Shown: in pieces, positions 1 through 5,698 of the stretch
How positions within the stretch are numbered: the stretch's first letter is position 1
Layout of the letters: every line of letters starts with the position of its first letter
Assembly (NCBI GenBank): GCA_031258625.1
Contig: JAIRMO010000061.1
Coordinates: 1 to 13,962 of the forward strand
Source: Spirochaetaceae bacterium
GTDB taxonomy: Bacteria > Spirochaetota > Spirochaetia > Treponematales > Breznakiellaceae
Length of the DNA: 13,962 nt
Reading direction: 5' to 3'
Made by a program: the position numbers and the translations under genes
The notes under the pieces: generated by a model
What the model was told of the DNA's origin: nothing
Seen by the model: only the letters and a program-made list of their open reading frames with translations
Databases searched by the model: none

Positions 1-1
1 T

Positions 2-90
2 GGAACAGCTTCTTACCCTTGGAAAAAATTGCATAAGCCGTAAGTGCTTGACTTATAAAGAATTAGCAATTTTTTCCTCAAGCCTGTTCC
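2..90. repeat. Nested imperfect inverted repeat
   Basis: The 12-mer ggaaaaaattgc (21-32) is perfectly complementary to gcaattttttcc (66-77). Just inside it, ataag (33-37) can pair with cttat (52-56). Outside it, ggaacag at 2-8 matches the complement of ctgttcc at 84-90, so the whole stretch 2-90 folds as one long interrupted hairpin. No coding sequence was found here. It may be the tail of an upstream transcript or part of a small palindromic element. Its left edge is close to the window boundary, so the true extent is not visible. Confidence 0.7.
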
Positions 91-126
91 GAAACCAACC
101 GGGTTTTGGAACAGGCTCAATCTTTT
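81..126 (+). terminator. Probable intrinsic terminator of an upstream gene
   Basis: Bases 81-96 pair with 102-117 through a 16-bp stem (one G-T pair) closed by a 5-base loop. The outer ten pairs are agcctgttcc/ggaacaggct. The stem is followed by caatcttttt (117-126), a U-tract for the plus strand. Structure and tail fit a Rho-independent terminator for a plus-strand gene lying left of the window. The same ggaacag sequence also takes part in the larger palindrome at 2-90, so alternative foldings are possible. Confidence 0.65.
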
Positions 127-149
127 TGACAGTTTTTGATTGTATGCGA

Positions 150-214
150 AGGGTACATACCCTCTGCACGCTTTCGTGTGCGAGCTTTAGGGCGTTATAA
201 AGGGTATGTACCCT
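150..214. promoter_or_regulatory. Paired 14-bp palindromes, operator-like
   Basis: agggtacataccct (150-163) and agggtatgtaccct (201-214) are each palindromic (agggta/taccct arms around two bases) and are also exact reverse complements of each other. Their centres are 51 bp apart, close to five helical turns. A smaller hairpin around gcacg/cgtg lies between them. They could be two operators for a dimeric regulator, or the arms of one RNA hairpin. No gene starts within 290 bp downstream, so a link to the gene at 509 is uncertain. Confidence 0.4.
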
Positions 215-242
215 GAGACAAACACCTTACCAAAACAACATA

Positions 243-262
243 CCTCGCCCTGAAGGGCGAGG
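243..262. repeat. Perfect 8-bp hairpin
   Basis: cctcgccc (243-250) pairs with gggcgagg (255-262) across the tetraloop tgaa. Flanking caaca and ttgttg could add pairs across a two-base bulge. It is not followed by a U-run on either strand, so I do not call it a terminator. It sits between the two copies of the 18-bp direct repeat. Confidence 0.6.
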
Positions 263-412
263 TTGTTGATTGTATGCGAAGGGGGTACATCGTACCGGGC
301 CATTGGCCTGCTTAGGGATCTTCCGGCCCTTCCTCCCTACTGCCCCGCTCCGGGGGCCTAAAATCCACTGGCGAAGGGAAAAATTTTATAAAAAATAAAA
401 AAAACACTTGAC

Positions 413-454
413 TAAAAGAGAAGGAGGCTGCTAACGCAGCCTCCTTCTCTTTTA
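413..454 (+). terminator. Perfect 19-bp hairpin, terminator or leader structure
   Basis: Bases 413-431 and 436-454 are perfectly complementary across the loop taac (432-435). The left arm begins taaaaga and the right arm ends tctttta, so the stem carries an A-run and a T-run like a bidirectional intrinsic terminator. The 11-mer actaaaagaga occurs at 411-421 and again at 454-464, flanking the hairpin as a direct repeat. The start codon at 509 is only 55 bp downstream. The hairpin could end read-through from the left, or protect or attenuate the leader of the downstream mRNA. Confidence 0.6.
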
Positions 455-479
455 CTAAAAGAGAGGAAGGGGGTATATT
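451..479 (+). promoter_or_regulatory. Candidate sigma-70-type promoter for the RhiA-like cassette
   Basis: tttact (451-456) resembles a -35 box at four of six positions. tatatt (474-479) matches the -10 consensus at five of six. The spacer is exactly 17 bp. Transcription would start near 486, leaving a leader of about 23 bases that keeps the ribosome binding site taggaggag (497-505). The -35 box overlaps the end of the 19-bp hairpin. Confidence 0.4.
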
Positions 480-508
480 TAGGGTAATACTATTTTTAGG
501 AGGAGAAT

Positions 509-1141
509 ATGACAAACTATTCTCTCACGGTGAAAAACAATTCACCAAATTCGGGCAGTATCTGCGTGTATACCACCAGTCCGGACACACAAAAGATACA
601 GCAAAACCTTCGTTCACTCGCATGGTTTACCAAAGCGACAAACCCCAACAGTAAGGTTAGATTCAGTTGGGAGTTGCAGTACAGTTTTGCGTGGGCGGAA
701 ACAGGTCTATTGATTCCCGGTGTGCATTTTGAAGCCGGCGAAATCGCCAATGCGGACCCTGCGGATGACCAAAAAAACAAGGTATACTTCGATAAACGTG
801 AAGACGCCTATCTTTTCGGGGATCGGGAGAAAGCAACGACGCCGAGCGACGGCGCGCTGGGTATTACCACGAGCAAAATCATCCCGCACGGAATCGCTTC
901 AATAGGCGTGGGTATCAACGGCAAAGCGGCACTGGCGGTAGACGCGACGCCGAATTACCAATTCACCTTTATACCCAAGATACGCTATTGGCTTGCTTTC
1001 GGCCACTTCAAGGCAGGCGTTGTACTGGATCTGAACAGCATGGTGAGAAATGTCTGCGAGATTGAGTTTCCCCCCGGGATATACAGCTTGTACGTTGAAC
1101 TGCAAGCGGACAACACCTGGGGTCTGGTAAAGCCGGCCTGA
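509..1141 (+). CDS. RhiA-like protein of unknown function
   Basis: This encodes a 210-residue soluble protein with no signal peptide or membrane segment. Its layout matches what I know of the rhizosphere-induced protein RhiA family, whose biochemical role is not established. Visible marks in order are YSLTVKNNS near residue 4, ICVYTTSPD near 18, SLAWFTKATNP near 36, FSWELQYSFAW near 52, ADP near 83, ASIGVGINGKAA near 129, YWLAFGHFKAG near 158, and LQADNTW near the C-terminus. These suggest a compact beta-rich fold. The start is well supported by taggaggag ending three bases before the ATG. A zinc-ribbon-like gene follows after 61 bp and a divergent relative of this gene follows that, so the three are probably co-transcribed. 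Family assignment comes from remembered sequence patterns and needs a profile search. Confidence 0.6.
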   Translation: MTNYSLTVKNNSPNSGSICVYTTSPDTQKIQQNLRSLAWFTKATNPNSKVRFSWELQYSFAWAETGLLIPGVHFEAGEIANADPADDQKNKVYFDKREDAYLFGDREKATTPSDGALGITTSKIIPHGIASIGVGINGKAALAVDATPNYQFTFIPKIRYWLAFGHFKAGVVLDLNSMVRNVCEIEFPPGIYSLYVELQADNTWGLVKPA

Positions 1142-1202
1142 GGCGCGGTTGTTTTGGGTTTTCACCCTAACGGCTTAAAACACTGTTTCCAGGAGGATAC
1201 CT

Positions 1203-1406
1203 GTGGAGGATATAATAATATCTTGTACTAAATGCGGTGGACAATTGCGGGTTTCCGGTGTAACAGAGGGACCGGGTACTCAAACTTATACTGTAGGCTG
1301 CATACCTTGCGCTAGAGAGTTTGGAATATGGGATTCCGGCGGGACGATTCAGAGTTCGACTCTACCGCGCGCCGGAAATAACGACACGATCATACAGCGG
1401 CCGTAA
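1203..1406 (+). CDS. Small zinc-ribbon-like protein
   Basis: This encodes 67 residues from a GTG start. The start is chosen because AGGAGG (1191-1196) sits six bases upstream. Two cysteine pairs, C8-T-K-C11 and C33-I-P-C36, are spaced as in a small zinc ribbon. They are joined by a polar glycine/threonine-rich loop and followed by a 31-residue tail with no clear structure. There is no signal peptide or membrane segment. I do not recognise the family. Its place between two RhiA-like genes suggests it works with them, for instance as an accessory or nucleic-acid-binding protein, but that is inference. Three ATA codons in a row near the start (I4-I6) are unlike the GC-rich genes to the right. 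Confidence 0.6.
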   Translation: MEDIIISCTKCGGQLRVSGVTEGPGTQTYTVGCIPCAREFGIWDSGGTIQSSTLPRAGNNDTIIQRP

Positions 1407-1441
1407 CAGCGGTTTTACGGGTGTCATAGGTTGAAAACCCA

Positions 1442-2077
1442 ATGTATTGGCTTATAATTATCTGTCAAACGCTTGCAATCGGAAATATCTGCCTCTTTCA
1501 GATAAGCGATGATTGGGAAAATCACGAAGTGTACCCGGTTGTATGGGTTTCCCATCCAACTAAGGGTTATGACAACAGCGTCATAATCCTTGGGTGGACT
1601 GGGGAACTATCGATTGCCTGTAAAAGCACGGTGGAATACAACAGCGCGAAAATCCTGGCCGGGGTTACGGACAGTGTTTTCATAACCGCGGCGGTGGACC
1701 CGAAAGACCGGAGAAAAAAGGCGGTTACTCTTTCTCACCAAGACGGCGCTTACCGGTTCAGGCGGGACAGTCCGGAAATCGACGATCAAACGAGCGTTGT
1801 CCTGAAAACCGACTGGAATATTCCCGTTTTACCCCAAGCCGCAGCCGGCTTGTGCATGGACGAGTGCTTTATCGGCATGGTAAACCTTGGCCCGGATTTG
1901 ACCTATCAAATTGATACCCAAACGGAATACGGGCTTTTATTCGGCGCATATCAGCAGGGAGACCGGCTTACTCCCGCTGATATTCAGAACAGCCTGCATT
2001 TTTCACTCAAAGATTTTAATGAATATAACGAGAAAACCTTTGTCCTTCAGGAAGACAACACCTTTTCCCCCCCATAG
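1442..2077 (+). CDS. Divergent second RhiA-like protein
   Basis: This encodes 211 residues. The N-terminus aligns without gaps to the gene at 509: Y-x-L at 2-4, G-N-I-C-L-F-Q at 14-20 against G-S-I-C-V-Y-T. Later parallels include VVWVSHP against LAWFTKATNP, AVDPKD against ADPADD, GAYRF against DAYLF, YGLLFGAYQQG against YWLAFGHFKAG, and LQEDNTF against LQADNTW. The hydrophobic start (YWLIIICQTLAIG) looks like a membrane segment, but the alignment makes it the first strand of the fold. No good ribosome binding site precedes the ATG, and a stop in frame at 1427 rules out a longer form. Translation may therefore depend on the upstream gene. The last codons and the TAG stop lie inside a C7-ATA-G7 palindrome, so the C-terminus may have been altered by that repeat. 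The function is unknown. Confidence 0.6.
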   Translation: MYWLIIICQTLAIGNICLFQISDDWENHEVYPVVWVSHPTKGYDNSVIILGWTGELSIACKSTVEYNSAKILAGVTDSVFITAAVDPKDRRKKAVTLSHQDGAYRFRRDSPEIDDQTSVVLKTDWNIPVLPQAAAGLCMDECFIGMVNLGPDLTYQIDTQTEYGLLFGAYQQGDRLTPADIQNSLHFSLKDFNEYNEKTFVLQEDNTFSPP

Positions 2078-2080
2078 GGG

Positions 2081-2140
2081 GGGTCAGGCCCCTGGAACGG
2101 GCGGGGGGGCTTGCATAAATATACGTCCGGGGTCTGACCC
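2081..2140. repeat. Inverted repeat gggtcag...ctgaccc
   Basis: gggtcaggcccc (2081-2092) and ggggtctgaccc (2129-2140) are complementary at 11 of 12 positions. They form a stem around a 36-base loop that carries part of another palindrome. It lies directly after the stop of the gene ending at 2077 and could act as its 3' end structure. There is no U-run after it, only ccctttgtgc. Confidence 0.6.
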
Positions 2141-2199
2141 TTTGTGCATATTTTTGCAAAAACACGCCCAGAACCGCCCCTTTACGTGTATTTATGCAA
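2111..2199. repeat. 15-bp inverted repeat with a related direct copy
   Basis: ttgcataaatatacg (2111-2125) pairs with cgtgtatttatgcaa (2185-2199) at 14 of 15 positions. Between them, gtgcatatttttgcaaaaa (2144-2162) resembles the right arm as a direct repeat, with both followed by a C-rich tail (cacgcc, cccgcc). This interlocks with the gggtcag inverted repeat. The remainder of the gene-free stretch, 2225-2461, is GC-rich and shows only short stems (for example cacgc/gcgtg at 2287-2305). No gene is apparent there. Confidence 0.6.
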
Positions 2200-2461
2200 A
2201 AAACCCGCCGGCCCCCATAGGGGGTTTCAGGCCCCGCGGCCCTTCGGCCTTTGCCGGGCCTACGCCGTATGGCATTACCGCCGGGACACGCTCAAGTTTC
2301 GCGTGCTTTTGTCGGGCGGGAGGAGGGAGGGCCGCATCCTCCTTCGCCCCCATAGGGGGGGTAGGCCCCTAGAGCGGGGCGGGGGAAGAACGCGCCGCTC
2401 CCTCCTTTGACTGCCGGTGGCGGGCGAAGGGGGGAGCCGTTCATTCCCAGGGGGCCGCCTT

Positions 2462-4111
2462 TTAGGGGCATGAACCCCGCTGGCGGGCGCGCTGGAGGGC
2501 GGTTTCCCGGAGCAGGTACTTTTGGATTTTGCCGCTGGCGGTGAGGGGGAAGGAGTCCACGAAAAAGACAAACGTAGGGATCTTGAAGCGGCTGATCCGG
2601 CCCCGGCAATAGTCCCGAACATCCTCCTCGCTTACCGCGGCGCCTTCGTGGAGGATGATAAAGGCCCCCACTTCCTCACCGTATTTTTTGCTGGCCACCC
2701 CTACCACCTGCACGTCCTTGATCCCCGGCATGGTGTAGAGGAAGTCTTCGATCTCCTTGGGGTAGACGTTTTCGCCCCCCCGGATGATCATGTCCTTGAT
2801 CCGGCCGGTAACCCGGAAGTTGCCGGCTTCGTCCTTGACCCCCAGATCCCCGGAGTGGAGCCAGCCCTTTTCGTCGATACACTTCCGGGTGGCCTCCTCC
2901 ATCTTGTAGTACCCCTTCATGGTGTTGTAGCCTTGGCAGCAGAACTCCCCGTGAACTCCCACGGGGCACTCCTCCCCGGTTTCCGGGTCCCGGATGGTAA
3001 CCTCCACCCCCGGCAGGGCCCGGCCCACGGTTTCCACCTTCACCTCCAGGGAATCGTCGTAACGGGTCTGGGTCATCACCGGGGAGGACTCGGTGAGGCC
3101 GTAGCAGATGGTGATCTCGGTCATGTACATCTGTTCGATCACCTGCTTCATCGCCTCGATAGGGCAGGGAGAACCCGCCATGATCCCGGTCCGCAGGCTT
3201 CGGAGGTCGAACATCTTGAACATGGGGTGGTGGAGTTCGGCGATAAACATGGTGGGCACCCCGTAGACCGCGGTACATTTGGCCTTTTGAATCGTCGCCA
3301 GGACGAGGAGGGGGTCGAACCACTCCAGCATGGCGGCCGTGGCCCCGTGGGTGATGATCGCCATCATCCCCAGCACCAGGCCGAAGCAGTGGAACAGGGG
3401 CTCCGTCAGGCACACGATGTACGATTCGGTAAAGCGCTGGTTTTCCCCGATACCGAAACCGTTGTTGAGGATGTTCCGGTGGGTCAGCATCACCCCCTTG
3501 GGGAACCCCGTGGTCCCCGAGGTGTACTGCATATTCACCACCTCGTTGGTATTGTTTTGGGCTTCAATGGCCCGCAGGGGGGCGTCGTCGCTGTGCTGTC
3601 CCAGGAGGAGGAGCTCCGAAAAGTTGTACATCCCCCGGTGTTTCTCCGGGCCGATGTAGACCAGGCTTTTCAGATAGGGGAATTTGGCGGATTTGATATG
3701 CCCCCGGGGACTGGTTTTGAGTTCCGGGACCAGCTCGTTTACCATGGCCACGTAGTCCGAGTCCCGCCAGCCGTCGATGATACACAGGCACGCCAGATCC
3801 GACTGCTGTACGAGGTATTCCAGTTCGTGGGTCTTGTAGGCGGTGTTCACCGTTACCAGGACCATCCCGGCCCGGGCGGCGGCAAAAAGCACCGTGTTCC
3901 AGTCCGGAACATTGGTAGCCCAAATGCCGATGTGGTCCCCTTTTTTAAGGCCGATGGCAAGAAACCCCTTGGCCAGGTCGTCCACCCGCCGGTCAAATTC
4001 GGCGTAGGTGAACCGGAGATCCCGGTCCGCGTAAACGAGGAAATCGTGGTCCGGCTGGGTTTGGGCCTTTTCCCGGAGCAGGGCCCCCAGGGTTGTCTCA
4101 AAGTATTCCAT
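2462..4111 (-). CDS. AMP-forming acyl-CoA ligase (fatty-acyl-CoA synthetase type)
   Basis: This 549-residue cytoplasmic enzyme should activate a carboxylic acid with ATP to an acyl-adenylate and transfer it to CoA. Adenylate-forming motifs are in order: P-loop [12 protein letters not shown] at 196-207, YGLTES at 337-342, GDLG at 421-424, the hinge region [20 protein letters not shown] at 436-455, and the C-terminal TASGKIQK with the catalytic lysine at 528. Length and motifs are intact and typical of medium/long-chain acyl-CoA synthetases. The acyl chain cannot be read from sequence. The ATG has an aggggag ribosome binding site. It follows the XRE-cupin gene by 10 bp on the same strand, a pairing seen widely, so that regulator probably controls it. 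Its 3' end converges on the repeat-rich region. Confidence 0.93.
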   Translation of the reverse strand: MEYFETTLGALLREKAQTQPDHDFLVYADRDLRFTYAEFDRRVDDLAKGFLAIGLKKGDHIGIWATNVPDWNTVLFAAARAGMVLVTVNTAYKTHELEYLVQQSDLACLCIIDGWRDSDYVAMVNELVPELKTSPRGHIKSAKFPYLKSLVYIGPEKHRGMYNFSELLLLGQHSDDAPLRAIEAQNNTNEVVNMQYTSGTTGFPKGVMLTHRNILNNGFGIGENQRFTESYIVCLTEPLFHCFGLVLGMMAIITHGATAAMLEWFDPLLVLATIQKAKCTAVYGVPTMFIAELHHPMFKMFDLRSLRTGIMAGSPCPIEAMKQVIEQMYMTEITICYGLTESSPVMTQTRYDDSLEVKVETVGRALPGVEVTIRDPETGEECPVGVHGEFCCQGYNTMKGYYKMEEATRKCIDEKGWLHSGDLGVKDEAGNFRVTGRIKDMIIRGGENVYPKEIEDFLYTMPGIKDVQVVGVASKKYGEEVGAFIILHEGAAVSEEDVRDYCRGRISRFKIPTFVFFVDSFPLTASGKIQKYLLRETALQRARQRGSCP

Positions 4112-4121
4112 AGCGCTCCCC

Positions 4122-4697
4122 TTATACCGGCGTATAGATCACCGCCAGGATCCGCACCGGTTTTCCGTCCGCGGGCAAGACCCGGTGGGGCACGATGGAA
4201 TCGTAATAGACCGAGTCCCCCGCATCCAAAACACCCGTATCTTTGCCGTATTCCAGGGAGAGTTTTCCCGAAAGCACGTAGATGAACTCCTCCCCTTCGT
4301 GGGTGGATTTTTCCTGTACCGCTCCGGGCTCTATGTCGACGATAAAGGGCTCCATGTGGCGGCCCCCCTTGTCCGCGGCCAGGGCCTTGAAGCCCAGCCC
4401 CTGATGGCCGCCGGTTTCGGGGAGGCCCGTTACAAAACGGAGGGTCGCCTCAGCCTCCCCCGCCCGGGTAATGACCGGGCCGAGTTCTTCGTGGTCGTCC
4501 AGCAGGGTCCCCAGCCGGACCCCCAGGGCCCGGGCAATCTTGACCAGCGGCGCCAGATCGGGGATATGCCCCTCCTCCTCAATGCGGCGGATAAGCTCCG
4601 GGGCAAGACCGCTCCGTTCCGCCAGGGACGCTCTATTAATAGAATAGGTTTTACATAATTCGGTGATCCGCTCACCGGGGGTACGTTTCACAGCCAT
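4122..4697 (-). CDS. XRE-family regulator with C-terminal cupin domain
   Basis: This 191-residue transcription factor has an N-terminal helix-turn-helix of the XRE/Cro type (about residues 8-68, with [19 protein letters not shown] in the core) and a C-terminal cupin_2 sensor domain (about 105-190). Cupin motif 1 is seen as H133[13 protein letters not shown], and motif 2 as [12 protein letters not shown] with H171. The cupin likely binds a small molecule that modulates DNA binding. It is the first gene of a two-gene operon with the acyl-CoA ligase, which points to control of acid activation. No ribosome binding site is visible before the ATG, and a possible -10 box ends only seven bases upstream, so the transcript may be leaderless. 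Confidence 0.88.
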   Translation of the reverse strand: MAVKRTPGERITELCKTYSINRASLAERSGLAPELIRRIEEEGHIPDLAPLVKIARALGVRLGTLLDDHEELGPVITRAGEAEATLRFVTGLPETGGHQGLGFKALAADKGGRHMEPFIVDIEPGAVQEKSTHEGEEFIYVLSGKLSLEYGKDTGVLDAGDSVYYDSIVPHRVLPADGKPVRILAVIYTPV

Positions 4698-4703
4698 GGA
4701 GCT

Positions 4704-4733
4704 ATTCTACCGATAATCCGGGGGGAAATTCAA
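4704..4733 (-). promoter_or_regulatory. Candidate promoter of the XRE-cupin operon
   Basis: Reading the minus strand, ttgaat (4733-4728) is followed after 18 bp by tagaat (4709-4704), which matches the -10 consensus at five of six positions. Transcription would begin at about 4697, which is the A of the start codon, giving a leaderless mRNA. The placement could also let the XRE protein regulate its own promoter. No clear palindromic operator was identified. Confidence 0.4.
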
Positions 4734-4745
4734 GGTAAACGGGAA

Positions 4746-4794
4746 GCCCCGTCCGGGGCCGCGCGGCAGCAATGGAACCGTTCAATACGGTTCC
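4746..4794 (-). terminator. Possible terminator of the sugar operon
   Basis: Just past the stop of the EamA gene, ggaaccgt and acggttcc (4774-4781 and 4787-4794) form a perfect 8-bp stem with a five-base loop. A second stem, gccccg/cggggc, lies at 4746-4759. Neither is followed by a good U-run on the minus strand (attgctgcc and ttcccgttt). They may reduce read-through into the XRE-cupin operon rather than stop it fully. Confidence 0.4.
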
Positions 4795-4795
4795 C

Positions 4796-5698
4796 TCAAG
4801 CTGCCGGCTTTCGGACGCCGGTTTCCGTGAAGAATTCGGGCAGGATGATCGAGGCAAGCATCATGATCCCCCCCAGAACCATCCGCGGATTCGGCTGATC
4901 GTAGCCCATGATCACGGAAAAAACAGTACCGAAAAGCGCCTCCATTCCCAGGATAATCCCCGCCTTGGAGGAGGAGACAAAACGCTGGGCATAGGTTTGG
5001 AGAAAGTAACAGAGAAAGGTACTGAATGTACCGAGGAACAAGACCGATCCGGCCCCCCGCAGACCGGTAAGGCCGGAAAAATCCCGGTCCCCCAGGAGAA
5101 ATACGGCCAGGGATAATACGGCCGCGGTGGTAAATTGCGTAAAAACCAATACCAGATGATGTACCGAAGACGCAAAAACGCCGGTGGATACTATCTGCAG
5201 GGCAAAAAAAAGGGCCGACACCAGGGTCAGGAGGTCCCCCCGATTCATTGAAAGCCCCCCGGAAGGATTTACGGACAGTACCGCCACTCCCCCAAGACTA
5301 AGGAAAGATGAAAAAAATATGACGGGCTTCGGTTTTTTTTTGAGGGCGATCCACAGGATGAAGGGTACCATCACTACATAGGCGCCGGTGATAAAAGCGT
5401 TATTAGAGGGGGTGGAACGTTCCAGTCCTAATATCTGGATAAAAAACCCAAGAAAGAGGAAGCCTCCCGTCAGGAAACCGCTCTTCCACTGACCCTTCCG
5501 GTAATTGGTCAGGATTGTTTTACGGAAGGCAATCCACATCAAAAGGGCGGCCAGGGTAAACCGGGTAAACATAATGGCCGCGGGTCTAAGCCCCACCTCC
5601 AGGGCCATATTGGAAAAAATAAACCCCCAGCCCCATACGATAGTTACCACGAACAGAGACCCTATGGCCAGGTATTCCTGTTTTTTTTCTTTTTTCAT
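4796..5698 (-). CDS. EamA-family (DMT superfamily) membrane transporter
   Basis: This 300-residue inner-membrane protein has about ten hydrophobic segments in two repeated EamA halves (about residues 10-145 and 155-290). Typical marks are VWGWGFIFSNMAL at 21-33, the conserved R46 in the second segment, GLERSTPSNNAFITG at 91-105, and the second-half stretch KAGIILGMEALFGTVFSVI. Members export or import small metabolites such as amino acids or sugars. The substrate cannot be told here. The ATG overlaps the TGA of the upstream glycosidase (ATGA), so translation is coupled and the gene belongs to the sugar operon. Its role there is unexplained: it might export a hydrolysis product or be a second uptake route. 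Confidence 0.88.
   Translation of the reverse strand: MKKEKKQEYLAIGSLFVVTIVWGWGFIFSNMALEVGLRPAAIMFTRFTLAALLMWIAFRKTILTNYRKGQWKSGFLTGGFLFLGFFIQILGLERSTPSNNAFITGAYVVMVPFILWIALKKKPKPVIFFSSFLSLGGVAVLSVNPSGGLSMNRGDLLTLVSALFFALQIVSTGVFASSVHHLVLVFTQFTTAAVLSLAVFLLGDRDFSGLTGLRGAGSVLFLGTFSTFLCYFLQTYAQRFVSSSKAGIILGMEALFGTVFSVIMGYDQPNPRMVLGGIMMLASIILPEFFTETGVRKPAA

Larger units (their letters stand above)
136..283. repeat. 18-bp direct repeat pair
   Basis: The 18-mer ttgattgtatgcgaaggg occurs exactly at 136-153 and again at 266-283, 130 bp apart. Each copy runs straight into a palindrome built around GTAC (150-163 and 284-296). Between the copies lie a second 14-bp palindrome (201-214) and a perfect 8-bp hairpin cctcgccc/gggcgagg (243-262, loop tgaa). 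The function is unknown. The arrangement looks like a duplicated module rather than chance. Confidence 0.75.
2067..2386. repeat. Three copies of a C-run/ATA/G-run palindromic repeat
   Basis: Palindromes with runs of C, then ATA, then runs of G occur at 2067-2083 (7+7), 2212-2224 (5+5) and 2347-2361 (5+7). Each is followed within three bases by AGGCCCC. The first and third copies stay similar for about 40 bp, through aggcccctggaacgggc (2086-2102) and aggcccctagagcggggc (2363-2380) into a G-run, so they are direct repeats about 280 bp apart. The first copy contains the stop codon of the upstream gene. The spacing (145 and 135 bp) and variable inner sequence do not fit a CRISPR array. They look like dispersed palindromic intergenic repeats. 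Confidence 0.75.

Noticed and set aside
312..515. Minus-strand open frame of 67 codons left of the cassette
   Set aside because: It runs through the 19-bp hairpin and A/T-rich tracts, giving Phe/Lys-rich low-complexity sequence without a ribosome binding site.
1442..1500. Signal peptide or membrane anchor on the second RhiA-like protein
   Set aside because: The hydrophobic stretch aligns without gaps with the soluble N-terminus of its paralogue, so it is more likely the first strand of the fold.
2067..2386. Possible CRISPR array
   Set aside because: Only three palindromic units with variable inner and flanking sequence and 135-145 bp spacing; no cas genes and no uniform repeat length.
1911..2410. 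Overlapping open frames across the repeat region
   Set aside because: They run out of the RhiA-like gene in another frame into GC-rich palindromes, are low-complexity, and lack ribosome binding sites.
2522..4285. Long plus-strand open frame (587 codons) opposite the acyl-CoA ligase
   Set aside because: It is antisense to a gene with all adenylate-forming motifs in place; its translation is rich in His, Gly, Pro and Val with no domain pattern, as expected for a shadow frame in GC-rich DNA.
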